Assembly (NCBI GenBank): GCA_038182865.1
Contig: CP116226.1
Coordinates: forward strand, 3,224,001-3,288,000
DNA: 64,000 nt
Source: Microbacterium enclense
GTDB taxonomy: Bacteria; Actinomycetota; Actinomycetes; Actinomycetales; Microbacteriaceae
Reading direction: 5' to 3'
Shown here piece after piece: positions 51,323 to 59,709 of this stretch. The position numbers and the translations under genes are program-made. The first letter of the stretch is position 1. Every line of letters begins with the position of its first letter. The notes beneath the pieces are model-generated. The model worked only from the letters and a program-made list of their open reading frames with translations. It did not search any database and was not told where the DNA came from.

Positions 51323-52381
51323 ATGGAGCTGCAGATCGACCCGCTCTTCCAGACGATCACGCTCATCGTCCTCGTGCTGATCCTCATCGCCGATCTGCTC
51401 ATCATCCTGAAGCGGCCCCATATCCCCGCGGCGAAGGAATCGACCCTCTGGGTGGTGTTCTACGTCACGCTCGCGCTGATCTTCGCGGGCGTGCTGTGGA
51501 TCGTGGCCGGGGGAGAGGTCGCGGGGCAGTTCGTCGCGGGTTGGCTCACGGAGTACAGCCTCTCGATCGACAACCTGTTCGTCTTCGTCCTGATCATGGC
51601 GCAGTTCGCCGTGCCGCGTCGCTATCAGCAGGAGGTGTTGATGGTCGGCATCATCATCGCTCTCGTCCTGCGCGGGGCGTTCATCCTGGTGGGCGCGACG
51701 ATCATCGAGAACTTCAGCCCGATCTTCTACCTCTTCGGACTCTTCCTCGTCTACACCGCGATCCGCCAGGCTCTCCCCGGAGACGACGACGATGAGCAGA
51801 AAGAGAACCTCATCGTCCAGATGCTCCGCCGCGCCCTGCCGATGAGCGACTCGTACGACGGCAAGAAGGTCGTCACGCGCGTGAACGGCAAGAGGCTGTT
51901 CACACCGATGATCATCGTGTTCGTGGCGATCGGCGTGACCGACCTGCTCTTCGCGATCGACTCCATCCCGGCGATCTTCGGCATCACGCAGAGTCCGTTC
52001 ATCGTGTTCACGGCGAACCTCTTCGCGCTGATGGGGCTACGACAGCTGTACTTCCTCCTCGGAGACCTGCTCGACCGCCTGAAGTACCTGCACTACGGCA
52101 TCGCGTTCATCCTCGCCTTCATCGGTGTGAAGCTCGTCTTCCACGCGATGCACGTCAACGAATTGCCGTTCCTGAACAGCGGTGAGCCGATCGAGTGGGC
52201 ACCCGAGATCTCGACGTGGGTGTCGCTCGCGGTGATCGTGCTGTCGATGGCTGTGGCGACGATCGCGAGCCTCATCGCTGCTCGGCGGGAACCGTCAGCT
52301 GCGGGACCGCAGGATGCCGCTGCGGAGGTCGCCGATGAGAGGGGCACGCCCGCGACGGTGGAGCACCCCGAGCGCGACTGA
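51323..52381 (+). CDS. TerC-family integral membrane protein
   Basis: 352 residues, about eight to nine helices. The TerC acidic motifs are present: YSLSIDNLFVFVLIM early and GVTDLLFAIDSIPAIFGITQ in the second half, followed by FALMGLRQLYFLLGDLLDR. Members export Mn2+ or take part in metal homeostasis during exoprotein metalation; tellurite resistance is only the historical name. The ~60-residue cytoplasmic tail is disordered. A TAGACT -10 box lies ~30 bp upstream. No Mn-sensing yybP-ykoY element is seen in the 5' region. Confidence 0.93.
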   Translation: MELQIDPLFQTITLIVLVLILIADLLIILKRPHIPAAKESTLWVVFYVTLALIFAGVLWIVAGGEVAGQFVAGWLTEYSLSIDNLFVFVLIMAQFAVPRRYQQEVLMVGIIIALVLRGAFILVGATIIENFSPIFYLFGLFLVYTAIRQALPGDDDDEQKENLIVQMLRRALPMSDSYDGKKVVTRVNGKRLFTPMIIVFVAIGVTDLLFAIDSIPAIFGITQSPFIVFTANLFALMGLRQLYFLLGDLLDRLKYLHYGIAFILAFIGVKLVFHAMHVNELPFLNSGEPIEWAPEISTWVSLAVIVLSMAVATIASLIAARREPSAAGPQDAAAEVADERGTPATVEHPERD

Positions 52382-52541
52382 ACGGGCCCTGAGCGACCGA
52401 AGACCCTGAGCTCGGAGAAGGGACGGGCCGCTCGACCTTCGGTGGCCTCGACGAGCCCAGTCACCCGTCGCGCCGCCGTTCGCTGAGCTTGTTCGAGGGA
52501 CGCGCAGAGCCGTGCTGGACCGAGATCCCGGCACCCCGAAC
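52382..52541. repeat. Intergenic region with TTCGA(G/C)...GAGC-type repeat
   Basis: Between terC (+) and the monooxygenase gene (-), which are convergent. CGCTGAGCTTGTTCGAGGGA (52481-52500) is a reverse-orientation copy of the repeat seen at 14311; GGTGGCCTCGACGAGCCCAG at 52441 is a decayed copy. No ORF. Confidence 0.5.
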
Positions 52542-53855
52542 CTAGAACGCGCGCAGGTTCGCCTGGAGCCCGCCGTCGACGTACTCCTCGCGGAGGATCC
52601 CGCGACGACGCAGGATCGGTACCAGGTCGTCCAGGAGGCGATGCACGGTCACCGGGTGCAGGTCGCCCCACAGCAGCACGCCGTCGTTGCCCCACGTGCC
52701 GAGCTCCTCGATCCGGTCGGCGAACTCGTCCGCCGTGCCCACGAAGCCGGAGCCGTCGTTCAGGCGTCCCAGACGCGCGTGCGCGGTGAGCAGCGTCCGC
52801 AGCGGTGCGTCGGCGTCGTGCTTTCCGACGAGCCGTTTGATGCTGCCCTCCGACACGTGCTCACCGAAGATCGACCGGTCCAGGGGGTTGTCGAGGTCGA
52901 GTCCGGTCAGATCGGTCTCGAGGTCGCTCGACTGCTTGCGTGCGATGCCGATGAGCGTCTCTTCGGAAGGGTCCGCGGATGCCGCGACGAGGCGATCGGC
53001 CTCCTCCGGCGACGAGACGAGCACCGGCTGGATCGCGAAGAGGATGCTGATGTCGTCGGCCCTGCGCCCTGCGGCCTCGGCAGCCGCGTGGATGCGGCCG
53101 CGGTAGGCGCGGATGCTGGCCTCGTCGAGCGGAGCGAGGGCGAGCTGCACGTCGGAGTTGTGCCCCGCGAACGACAGGCCACGCCCCGATCCGCCGGGGG
53201 AGACGATCGCCGGCTCGCCATCGGTGAACGGAATCGCATTGAGCGGACCGTCGAACCCGAAGTGCTCGCCGCGGTGGCGCGTGGCATCCAGCTTCGTCCC
53301 GTCCGCGTAGACACCCGACTCCTCGTCGACGACGAGCGCGCCCTCGCCCCAGCTCCGCCAGAGTTCACGGATGCCGTCGAGCCATTCCTCGGCCCGGTCG
53401 TACGCCGCGTCGTGCCCGAGCTGCGGATCGGTGGAGAAGTGCCGCGCGCTGCCGGTGTCGGTCACGACGTTGAGGCCCAGTCGGTGACCGCTCAGGTGCT
53501 GGAGCGTCGAGAACTGACGGGCGGCGGTGTACGGGAGGTACGCAGCCGGGTTGACGGTCGGCACGACACCGAGGTGACTCGTCTCGGCGAAGAGGTACGG
53601 CGCAAGCAGCAGCGGGTCGTGCTTGGGGCCACCGAAGGCGTGGCGCACGCGGAGGTCGATCGTCTCGGCGCTGCCCAAGGACGGTGCGTCTTCGATGATC
53701 AGAAGATCGAAACCCGCCTGCTCGAGGGTTCGGGCGGACTCCTGGTAGAGCTGCGGCTCGGTCCAGCGGTGATTCCACCGGAGGTACGGGTGGCCCCAGC
53801 CGTGCGGACCGAACCCGCGCGCGAGGAACCACCCGAAATGCTGCAGCCGGCTCAC
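52542..53855 (-). CDS. LLM-class flavin monooxygenase (NtaA/SnaA/DszA type)
   Basis: 437 residues, bacterial-luciferase fold, FMNH2-dependent. Landmarks: HFGWFLARGFGPHGWGHPY, GFDLLIIEDAPSLG, LGVVPTVNPAAYLPYTAARQ, TLQHLSGHRLGLNVVTD and the long substrate region ending in GVLLWGDLHP. This subgroup oxidises sulfonates, sulfones, thioethers or aminopolycarboxylates. GTG start overlaps the metY stop by GTGA, so it is cotranscribed. The pairing with metY points to release and reuse of organosulfur; no flavin reductase is in the window. Confidence 0.92.
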   Translation of the reverse strand: MSRLQHFGWFLARGFGPHGWGHPYLRWNHRWTEPQLYQESARTLEQAGFDLLIIEDAPSLGSAETIDLRVRHAFGGPKHDPLLLAPYLFAETSHLGVVPTVNPAAYLPYTAARQFSTLQHLSGHRLGLNVVTDTGSARHFSTDPQLGHDAAYDRAEEWLDGIRELWRSWGEGALVVDEESGVYADGTKLDATRHRGEHFGFDGPLNAIPFTDGEPAIVSPGGSGRGLSFAGHNSDVQLALAPLDEASIRAYRGRIHAAAEAAGRRADDISILFAIQPVLVSSPEEADRLVAASADPSEETLIGIARKQSSDLETDLTGLDLDNPLDRSIFGEHVSEGSIKRLVGKHDADAPLRTLLTAHARLGRLNDGSGFVGTADEFADRIEELGTWGNDGVLLWGDLHPVTVHRLLDDLVPILRRRGILREEYVDGGLQANLRAF

Positions 53856-55162
53856 AGCACGACCGTCTCACGCTCGGCGACGGGGACGCCCACGAGCGCT
53901 TGCTGGAGGTCGACGAGGATGTCGTCGATGTCTTCGATGCCGATCGAGAGGCGGATCGTGCCGGGGAACACCCCTGCGCGCTGGCGTTCGTCCACCGTCC
54001 GCGCGGAGTGGGAGGTGCTCTGCGGGTGCAGCACGAGGGAGCGCACGTCACCGAGGTGGGTCATGTGCGTGATGAGTTTCACCGACTGCACGACGTGGCG
54101 CGCGGCTTCGAGGCCGCCGCGGAGGGTCACGGTGAACACCGACCCCGTGCCGCGGGTGAGGTATCGCCGCCCGAGCTCGTGATGGGGGTGCGAGTCGAGG
54201 CCGACATGGTCGACGCGCTCGACCTCGGGCCGGGCCTCCAACCACCGTGCGACCGCGAGGGCGTTCTGCGACTGGCGCTCGACGCGAAGGCTCAACGTCT
54301 CGATGCCCTGTCCGATGAGGAAGGCGTTCAGCGGCGACGGCGCCGGGCCGAACCGCGGAGCGACGCTCTCCCGGATGTAGGCACCACGCGCGCGGGCCCC
54401 GTACTTCTCCGCGTAGCTTGCGCCGCCCAGGCGGTCGGTCTGCACGAGATGCGGGAACCGATGACCGGCTGCCGCGGCGTCGAATCGCCCGTCATCGACG
54501 ATCACGCCGCCGAGCACCGCACCCTGGCCGGCGAGGAACTTGCTCGCCGAGTGCACCACGATGGCGGCACCGTGTTCGATCGGGCGCAGGAGGTAGGGCG
54601 TCGTGAACGTGCTGTCGACGACGAGGGGGATGCCGTGCGTGCGGCCGATCGCGGACACGGCGGCGATGTCGAGCACGTCGTTGCGCGCGTTCGAGAGCGT
54701 CTCGGCGAACAGCGCCTTCGTGCGGGGGGTGATGGCGTCCCGCCAGGCGTCGAGGTCTGATGTGTCGACGAACGTCGTCTCGATCCCCAGGCGCGCGAGG
54801 TTGTCGAGAAGGAGCCCTCGGGTGCCCTCGTAGATGTGCTCCGAGACGACGACGTGGTCGCCCGCACCGGCGAGAGCGAGCAGCGCGACGGTCACGGCGG
54901 CCTGGCCGCTCGAGACGAGGACGGCCTGGTCACCGCCCTCGAGAGAGGCGAGCCGGTCTTCCACGGCCTGCACCGTGGGGTTACCGGTGCGGGTGTATCC
55001 GAAGCCGGAGCCGGTGCCGAAGTGCTCCGCTGACTCGTCGAGGTCGGTGAACGTGAAACCGGCCGTGAGATAGATGGGCAGAGCGCGGGGCGAGGCGGGC
55101 ATGGTGGACGCTCCGACGTGCACCTGTCGGGTCGAGAATCCGGGCTCTGCGTTCGCGGCCAT
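53852..55162 (-). CDS. metY: O-acetylhomoserine aminocarboxypropyltransferase (sulfhydrylase)
   Basis: 436 residues, Cys/Met-metabolism PLP family. FSTRQVHVGASTMPASPRALP N-terminal block, GYTRTGNPTVQAVEDRLASLEGG, the PLP lysine in VVHSASKFLAGQGAVLGG, and the extended C-terminus of MetY enzymes (SLGDVRSLVLHP-like HLGDVRSLVLHPQSTSH). It assimilates sulfide onto O-acetylhomoserine to give homocysteine. GGAAGGAG 9 nt before the ATG at 55162. Divergent from leuC; coupled downstream to a flavin monooxygenase. Confidence 0.94.
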   Translation of the reverse strand: MAANAEPGFSTRQVHVGASTMPASPRALPIYLTAGFTFTDLDESAEHFGTGSGFGYTRTGNPTVQAVEDRLASLEGGDQAVLVSSGQAAVTVALLALAGAGDHVVVSEHIYEGTRGLLLDNLARLGIETTFVDTSDLDAWRDAITPRTKALFAETLSNARNDVLDIAAVSAIGRTHGIPLVVDSTFTTPYLLRPIEHGAAIVVHSASKFLAGQGAVLGGVIVDDGRFDAAAAGHRFPHLVQTDRLGGASYAEKYGARARGAYIRESVAPRFGPAPSPLNAFLIGQGIETLSLRVERQSQNALAVARWLEARPEVERVDHVGLDSHPHHELGRRYLTRGTGSVFTVTLRGGLEAARHVVQSVKLITHMTHLGDVRSLVLHPQSTSHSARTVDERQRAGVFPGTIRLSIGIEDIDDILVDLQQALVGVPVAERETVVL

Positions 55163-55195
55163 GCGGCACGCTCCTTCCTGCGGCGTCTCGACAGG

Positions 55196-55235
55196 CTCGC
55201 ACGAGCGGGTGCGAGGCGCCGAAATGTGCGGCGCC
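55196..55235 (-). other. Two tandem hairpins in the metY 5' leader
   Basis: CTCGCAC/GTGCGAG (55196-55202, 55209-55215) followed at once by GGCGCC/GGCGCC (55215-55220, 55230-55235), 34 nt upstream of the metY start. A TCGACAGGCTC copy overlaps the first. No S-adenosylmethionine riboswitch consensus could be matched. Confidence 0.4.
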
Positions 55236-55342
55236 GTGTTACGCCGGTGCGCGGGCGCGGAGGCGATCCCCGGGCACCGCTCGGGTCGGACCTGCGGGGA
55301 AGGCGCGGTCGCGCGCGCGGCTGACCCGCACGAGCCCGGTGG

Positions 55343-55436
55343 TATCGTGGCGAGGTGCGGATCGCCGGCCTCCTCCTTAGCGGCCGCGACGAGACCTTGT
55401 TCTAGGCCTTTCTCGTCGCGGAGTTCGTCGCGGGCC
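55343..55436 (+). promoter_or_regulatory. leuC promoter and Leu leader-peptide attenuator
   Basis: -10 TATCGT (55343-55348) is followed by 6 nt and a GTG that opens a 16-codon leader. Segment A (CCGCGACGAGA, 55384-55394, inside the leader just after three Leu codons) pairs perfectly with B (TCTCGTCGCGG, 55411-55421) or, over 9 bp, with C (TCGTCGCGG, 55425-55433). Ribosome stalling at the Leu codons would mask A and switch the fold, as in attenuation. There is no T-run, so control may be Rho-type or translational. Confidence 0.6.
55355..55405 (+). CDS. Leader peptide of the leuCD operon
   Basis: 16 residues, VRIAGLLLSGRDETLF, from GTG 55355 to TAG 55403-55405. Four Leu in 16, three consecutive (CTC CTC CTT at 55370-55378). 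The start is exactly where transcription should begin after TATCGT, so the leader is itself leaderless. Lies 60 bp before leuC. The peptide is presumed to have no function other than sensing charged tRNA-Leu. Confidence 0.65.
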   Translation: MRIAGLLLSGRDETLF

Positions 55437-55465
55437 TCACACCCCTCCCGAGGAGAAGCGCAAAC

Positions 55466-56926
55466 ATGACCGGCATCCCTGATCACCCCCGTACCCTGGC
55501 TGAGAAGGTCTGGGACGACCACCTCGTCGTCAAGGGCGAGGACGGCCAGCCCGACCTCATCTACATCGACCTGCACCTCGTGCACGAGGTGACCAGCCCC
55601 CAGGCGTTCGACGGCCTGCGTGCCGAGGGGCGCCCGGTACGTCGCCTGGACCTCACGATCGCGACCGAGGACCACAACACCCCGACGCTCGACATCGACA
55701 AGCCGATCGCCGACCTCACGAGCCGTACGCAGATCGACACGCTGCGCCGTAACGCCGACGAGTTCGGCGTCCGCATCCACTCCCTCGGTGACAAAGAGCA
55801 GGGCATCGTCCACGTCGTGGGCCCGCAGCTCGGGTTGACAATGCCGGGCATCACCGTGGTCTGCGGAGATTCGCACACCTCGACGCACGGCGCGTTCGGT
55901 GCCATGGCCTTCGGCATCGGCACGAGCGAGGTCGAGCACGTGCTCGCCACGCAGACGCTTCCGCTGAAGCCGTTCAAGACGATGGCGATCACCGTCGAGG
56001 GCGACCTCAAGCCCGGCGTGACCGCGAAAGACATCATCCTCGCGATCATCGCCAAGATCGGTGCGAACGGCGGTCAGGGCTACGTGCTCGAGTTCCGTGG
56101 CAGCGCGATCCGCTCCCTCTCGATGGAGGGGCGGATGACGATGTGCAACATGTCGATCGAGGCCGGCGCCCGCGCCGGCATGATCGCCCCCGACGAGACG
56201 ACGTTCGCCTACGTCAAAGACAAGCCGCACGCCCCGCAGGGTCAGGACTGGGACGACGCCGTCGCGTACTGGCGCACCCTCCCCAGCGACGAGGGCGCCG
56301 TCTACGACGCCGAGGTGTTCCTCGACGCGAACGAGCTCGAGCCCTTCGTCACCTGGGGGACGAACCCGGGCCAGGGCGTCTCGCTCTCGGACGTCGTGCC
56401 GACCCCGTCCGACATCGCCGATCCCAACGAGCGAGCCGCTGCGGAGCGGGCGCTGGAGTACATGGACCTCGAGGCGGGAACGCCGATGAAGGACATCCCC
56501 GTGAATGCCGTGTTCATGGGTTCGTGCACCAACAGCCGCATCGAAGACCTTCGTGCCTTCGCGTCCGTCATCCAGGGCCGTACCAAGGCGGAGAACGTCC
56601 GCGTCATGGTCGTCCCGGGGTCTGCGCGCGTGCGCCTGGAGGCGGAGGCCGAGGGCCTCGACAAGGTCTTCACCGACTTCGGCGCCGAGTGGCGCTTCGC
56701 CGGATGCTCGATGTGCCTGGGGATGAACCCCGACCAACTGGCGCCGGGGGAGCGCTGCGCGTCGACCTCGAACCGCAACTTCGAAGGTCGTCAGGGCAAG
56801 GGCGGCCGTACCCACCTCGTCTCGCCGCTGGTCGCCGCCGCGACCGCCGTCCGCGGCACGCTGTCGAGCCCGGCAGACCTCGACGCCGTAGCCGTCGAGA
56901 CCGTTTCGACCGGGGCGGAGGCCTGA
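55466..56926 (+). CDS. leuC: 3-isopropylmalate dehydratase, large subunit
   Basis: 486-residue aconitase-family subunit. Fe-S cysteines are in VFMGSCTNSR and GCSMCLGMNPDQ; VCGDSHTSTHGAFGAMAFGIGTSEVEHVL is the substrate/cluster loop. With LeuD it isomerises 2- to 3-isopropylmalate. GAGGAG 11 nt before the ATG. Single base to leuD. Confidence 0.97.
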   Translation: MTGIPDHPRTLAEKVWDDHLVVKGEDGQPDLIYIDLHLVHEVTSPQAFDGLRAEGRPVRRLDLTIATEDHNTPTLDIDKPIADLTSRTQIDTLRRNADEFGVRIHSLGDKEQGIVHVVGPQLGLTMPGITVVCGDSHTSTHGAFGAMAFGIGTSEVEHVLATQTLPLKPFKTMAITVEGDLKPGVTAKDIILAIIAKIGANGGQGYVLEFRGSAIRSLSMEGRMTMCNMSIEAGARAGMIAPDETTFAYVKDKPHAPQGQDWDDAVAYWRTLPSDEGAVYDAEVFLDANELEPFVTWGTNPGQGVSLSDVVPTPSDIADPNERAAAERALEYMDLEAGTPMKDIPVNAVFMGSCTNSRIEDLRAFASVIQGRTKAENVRVMVVPGSARVRLEAEAEGLDKVFTDFGAEWRFAGCSMCLGMNPDQLAPGERCASTSNRNFEGRQGKGGRTHLVSPLVAAATAVRGTLSSPADLDAVAVETVSTGAEA

Positions 56927-56927
56927 C

Positions 56928-57524
56928 ATGGAGAAGTTCACCACGCACACCGGTATCGCCGCTCCCCTGAAGCGCTCGGCGGTCGACACTGACCAGATCA
57001 TCCCGGCCGTCTTCCTCAAGCGCGTCACCAAGACCGGCTTCGACGACGCGCTGTTCGCCAACTGGCGTCAGGACCCGGAGTTCATCCTGAACCAGGATGC
57101 CTACCGCTCGGCGTCCGTCCTCGTGGCCGGTCCCGACTTCGGTACGGGCTCCAGCCGTGAACATGCCGTATGGGCCTTGCGCGACTACGGGTTCAAGGTG
57201 GTACTGAGCCCCAAGTTCGCCGACATCTTCCGCGGGAACTCGGGCAAGCAAGGCCTGGTCACGGGGGTGATCTCGGAGGACGACCTCGAGCGCATCTGGG
57301 CCGCCATCGAGGCGCAGCCCGGCGTCGAGATGACCGTCGATCTCACCGCGAAGACCGCCACCCTGGGCGACCTCCAGGTGTCGTTCGAGATCGACGATTA
57401 CACTAGGTGGCGGCTTCTCGAAGGGCTCGACGACATCGGGCTCACGCTGCGGAACGAAGACAAGATCACGCAGTTCGAGGCGCGCCGCGAGGCATGGCGG
57501 CCGCGGACCCTTCCGGTCCGCTGA
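56928..57524 (+). CDS. leuD: 3-isopropylmalate dehydratase, small subunit
   Basis: 198 residues, the swivelling aconitase domain. DTDQIIPAVFLKRVT, GPDFGTGSSREHAVWAL (substrate-binding Arg/Ser loop) and GFKVVLSPKFADIFRGN are LeuD hallmarks. Starts 1 nt past the leuC stop. Confidence 0.96.
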   Translation: MEKFTTHTGIAAPLKRSAVDTDQIIPAVFLKRVTKTGFDDALFANWRQDPEFILNQDAYRSASVLVAGPDFGTGSSREHAVWALRDYGFKVVLSPKFADIFRGNSGKQGLVTGVISEDDLERIWAAIEAQPGVEMTVDLTAKTATLGDLQVSFEIDDYTRWRLLEGLDDIGLTLRNEDKITQFEARREAWRPRTLPVR

Positions 57525-57525
57525 T

Positions 57526-57544
57526 CCCGATCGCCCCGATCGGG
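57526..57544 (+). terminator. Hairpin between leuD and murA
   Basis: CCCGATC (57526-57532) / GATCGGG (57538-57544), loop GCCCC, immediately after the leuD stop. Short and without a T-run; may attenuate rather than stop transcription. Confidence 0.45.
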
Positions 57545-57587
57545 TCGATTCACCGCCCCTCGTCCACGAAGTGAGGTCCACCCCCCT

Positions 57588-58964
57588 ATGAGCACACTCG
57601 TTTCCGACACCGGAGAACACCACATCGGCCAGCAGCCGGACTGGGAGGCGGCAGAGACGCTCACCATCCGCGGCGGTCGACCGCTGCGTGGCACCGTGGA
57701 GGTCAAGGGGGCGAAGAACCTCGTCACCAAGGCGATGGTGGCCGCACTTCTGGGCGGCACCACCAGCACCCTGCGCGACGTGCCGATGATCAGCGACGTC
57801 AAGGTCGTCCGTTCCCTCCTCGAGGTGCACGGTGTGACCGTCACCGAGGGCGATGAAGAGGGCACTCTGCACCTCGACCCCTCGGGCGCGGTCGCCGCGC
57901 ACTTCGAGGAGATCGACGCGCACGCCGGCGCCTCGCGCATCCCGATCCTCTTCTGCGGCCCCCTGTTGCACCTGCTCGGTGAGGCACTGATTCCCGACCT
58001 CGGGGGATGCCGCATCGGTGACCGTCCGATCAATTTCCACATGGACGCCCTGCGCGCGTTCGGCGCCGTGGTCGACAAGAGCTACGAGGGCATTCGCATC
58101 ACGGCTCCGAACGGTCTGCACGGTGCCGACATCACGCTGCCGTACCCCAGCGTCGGCGCGACCGAGCAGGTGCTGCTGACCGCGGTGCGCGCCAAGGGCG
58201 TGACGGAGCTGCGCAACGCGGCGATCGAGCCCGAGATCATGGACCTCATCGCGGTGCTGCAGAAGATGGGCGCGATCATCTCCTACGAGCCCAACCGCGT
58301 CATCTTCATCGAGGGTGTGGACAAGCTCGACGGGTACGACCACCGCGCGATCTTCGACCGCAACGAGGCCGCGTCCTGGGCCTGCGCCGCGCTCGCGACC
58401 GACGGCGAGATCTTCGCGAAGGGTGCACGCCAGCAGGACATGCTGACGTTCCTCAACGTCTTCCGTAAGGCGGGCGGATGGTTCGACGTCCGCGAGGACG
58501 GCATTCTGTTCCGTCGGGGCGAGGCGCTCAAGCCCGTCATGGTCGAGACCGATGTGCACCCGGGCTTCATGACCGACTGGCAGCAGCCTCTCATCGTCGC
58601 GCTCACGCAGGCGAACGGGACCTCGACCGTCCACGAGACCGTCTACGAGAATCGACTCGGCTTCACGGCCGCGTTGAACAAGATGGGTGCCGACATCGTC
58701 GTGCACCCCAAGGGCATCGCGAGCCCCGACCGCCGTGTGCCTCGCCGCGACCTCGAGCAGGCCGCCGTCATCAACGGACCGACGCCGCTGCACGGGGCCG
58801 ATGTCGAGGTGCCGGATCTCCGTGGCGGCTACAGCTACGTCATCGCCGCCTTGGCGGCCGAGGGCGAGTCGACGGTGCGCAACATCGGCATCATCCGCCG
58901 CGGGTACGAGAAGTTCCTCGAGAAGCTCACCGCTCTCGACGCCGACTTCTCCGTCGTGGGCTGA
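57588..58964 (+). CDS. murA: UDP-N-acetylglucosamine 1-carboxyvinyltransferase
   Basis: 458 residues, first committed step of peptidoglycan synthesis. UDP-GlcNAc contact KGAKNLVTKAM, the phosphoenolpyruvate-reacting Cys141 in LGGCRIGDRPINFHMDAL (so fosfomycin-sensitive by this criterion), and DRNEAASWACAALAT / ETDVHPGFMTDWQQP blocks. The ~20-residue N-terminal extension before LTIRGG is a lineage feature. Begins a cell-envelope run: murA, acyltransferase, gpsA, ddl. Confidence 0.95.
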   Translation: MSTLVSDTGEHHIGQQPDWEAAETLTIRGGRPLRGTVEVKGAKNLVTKAMVAALLGGTTSTLRDVPMISDVKVVRSLLEVHGVTVTEGDEEGTLHLDPSGAVAAHFEEIDAHAGASRIPILFCGPLLHLLGEALIPDLGGCRIGDRPINFHMDALRAFGAVVDKSYEGIRITAPNGLHGADITLPYPSVGATEQVLLTAVRAKGVTELRNAAIEPEIMDLIAVLQKMGAIISYEPNRVIFIEGVDKLDGYDHRAIFDRNEAASWACAALATDGEIFAKGARQQDMLTFLNVFRKAGGWFDVREDGILFRRGEALKPVMVETDVHPGFMTDWQQPLIVALTQANGTSTVHETVYENRLGFTAALNKMGADIVVHPKGIASPDRRVPRRDLEQAAVINGPTPLHGADVEVPDLRGGYSYVIAALAAEGESTVRNIGIIRRGYEKFLEKLTALDADFSVVG

Positions 58965-58968
58965 GGCC

Positions 58969-59709
58969 GTGGTCGCGACCCCAGAGAAGAGTCGACCGAG
59001 CGCCTTCTGGCCGCTCGCCGCGATCGTGGTCCCCCTCACGGGACTCTTCGCTCGGATCGAGATCCGCGGCAGCGAGCACCTCCCGCGGGAGGGGGCGTAC
59101 GTGCTCGCTCCGAACCACAATTCGGAGTTCGACCCCGTCATCGTGGCGGTCGCCGTGTGGCGTCTGGGTCGCGCACCGCGATTCATGGCGAAGGAGAGCC
59201 TGTTCAGGGTGCCTGTTCTGGGCGCCGCGCTCCGGTCCACGGGCATGGTGCCCGTTCCCCGAGCGTCGACCAGCGCGAACCAGTCGATGAAGGCGGCCGA
59301 GCAGATCGCGAAAGACGGCCGCGGCGTCATCGTCTACGCCGAAGGAACCCTCACACGAGACCCCGACCTGTGGCCGATGCGGGGCAAGACCGGGGCGGTA
59401 CGTCTCGCCCTCGCGGGCGACCTGCCGCTGATCCCCATGGCCCAGTGGGGCGTCCAGCAGATCCTGCCCCGCTACGGCAAGCTCAGGTTCCCGCGGCGCT
59501 CGCGCGTGATCGTGGAGTTCGGCCCGGCGATGGATCTGTCGGAGTACACCGCGACACCGACCCAGCCCGCCACGCTCACGCGCGCCACCGACGCGATGAT
59601 GAACCGCATCACGACCATGCTCTCCGGCATCCGGGGTCTGCCCGCCCCCGCTGAGCGCTGGAACCCGTCGCAGCACGGGCAGAACGAGACGGGCCGCCTT
59701 GAGTCGTAA
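58969..59709 (+). CDS. 1-acyl-sn-glycerol-3-phosphate acyltransferase-like (PlsC family)
   Basis: 246 residues. Acyltransferase motif I NHNSEFD (NHx4D), motif II near PRFMAKESLFRVP, motif III VIVYAEGTLTRD, then PLIPMAQWG. An N-terminal hydrophobic stretch (FWPLAAIVVPLTGLF) anchors it to the membrane. Acylates lysophosphatidate or a related lipid in phospholipid synthesis. GTG start 4 nt after the murA stop; its 3' end overlaps gpsA by 11 bp, fitting a shared glycerophosphate pathway. Confidence 0.92.
   Translation: MVATPEKSRPSAFWPLAAIVVPLTGLFARIEIRGSEHLPREGAYVLAPNHNSEFDPVIVAVAVWRLGRAPRFMAKESLFRVPVLGAALRSTGMVPVPRASTSANQSMKAAEQIAKDGRGVIVYAEGTLTRDPDLWPMRGKTGAVRLALAGDLPLIPMAQWGVQQILPRYGKLRFPRRSRVIVEFGPAMDLSEYTATPTQPATLTRATDAMMNRITTMLSGIRGLPAPAERWNPSQHGQNETGRLES

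Noticed and set aside
55163..55342. Possible S-adenosylmethionine riboswitch in the metY leader
   Set aside because: Only scattered GGTGCCC- and GGTCAG-like bits resemble SAM-IV; the conserved GGCAACCC element and the pseudoknot order are missing.
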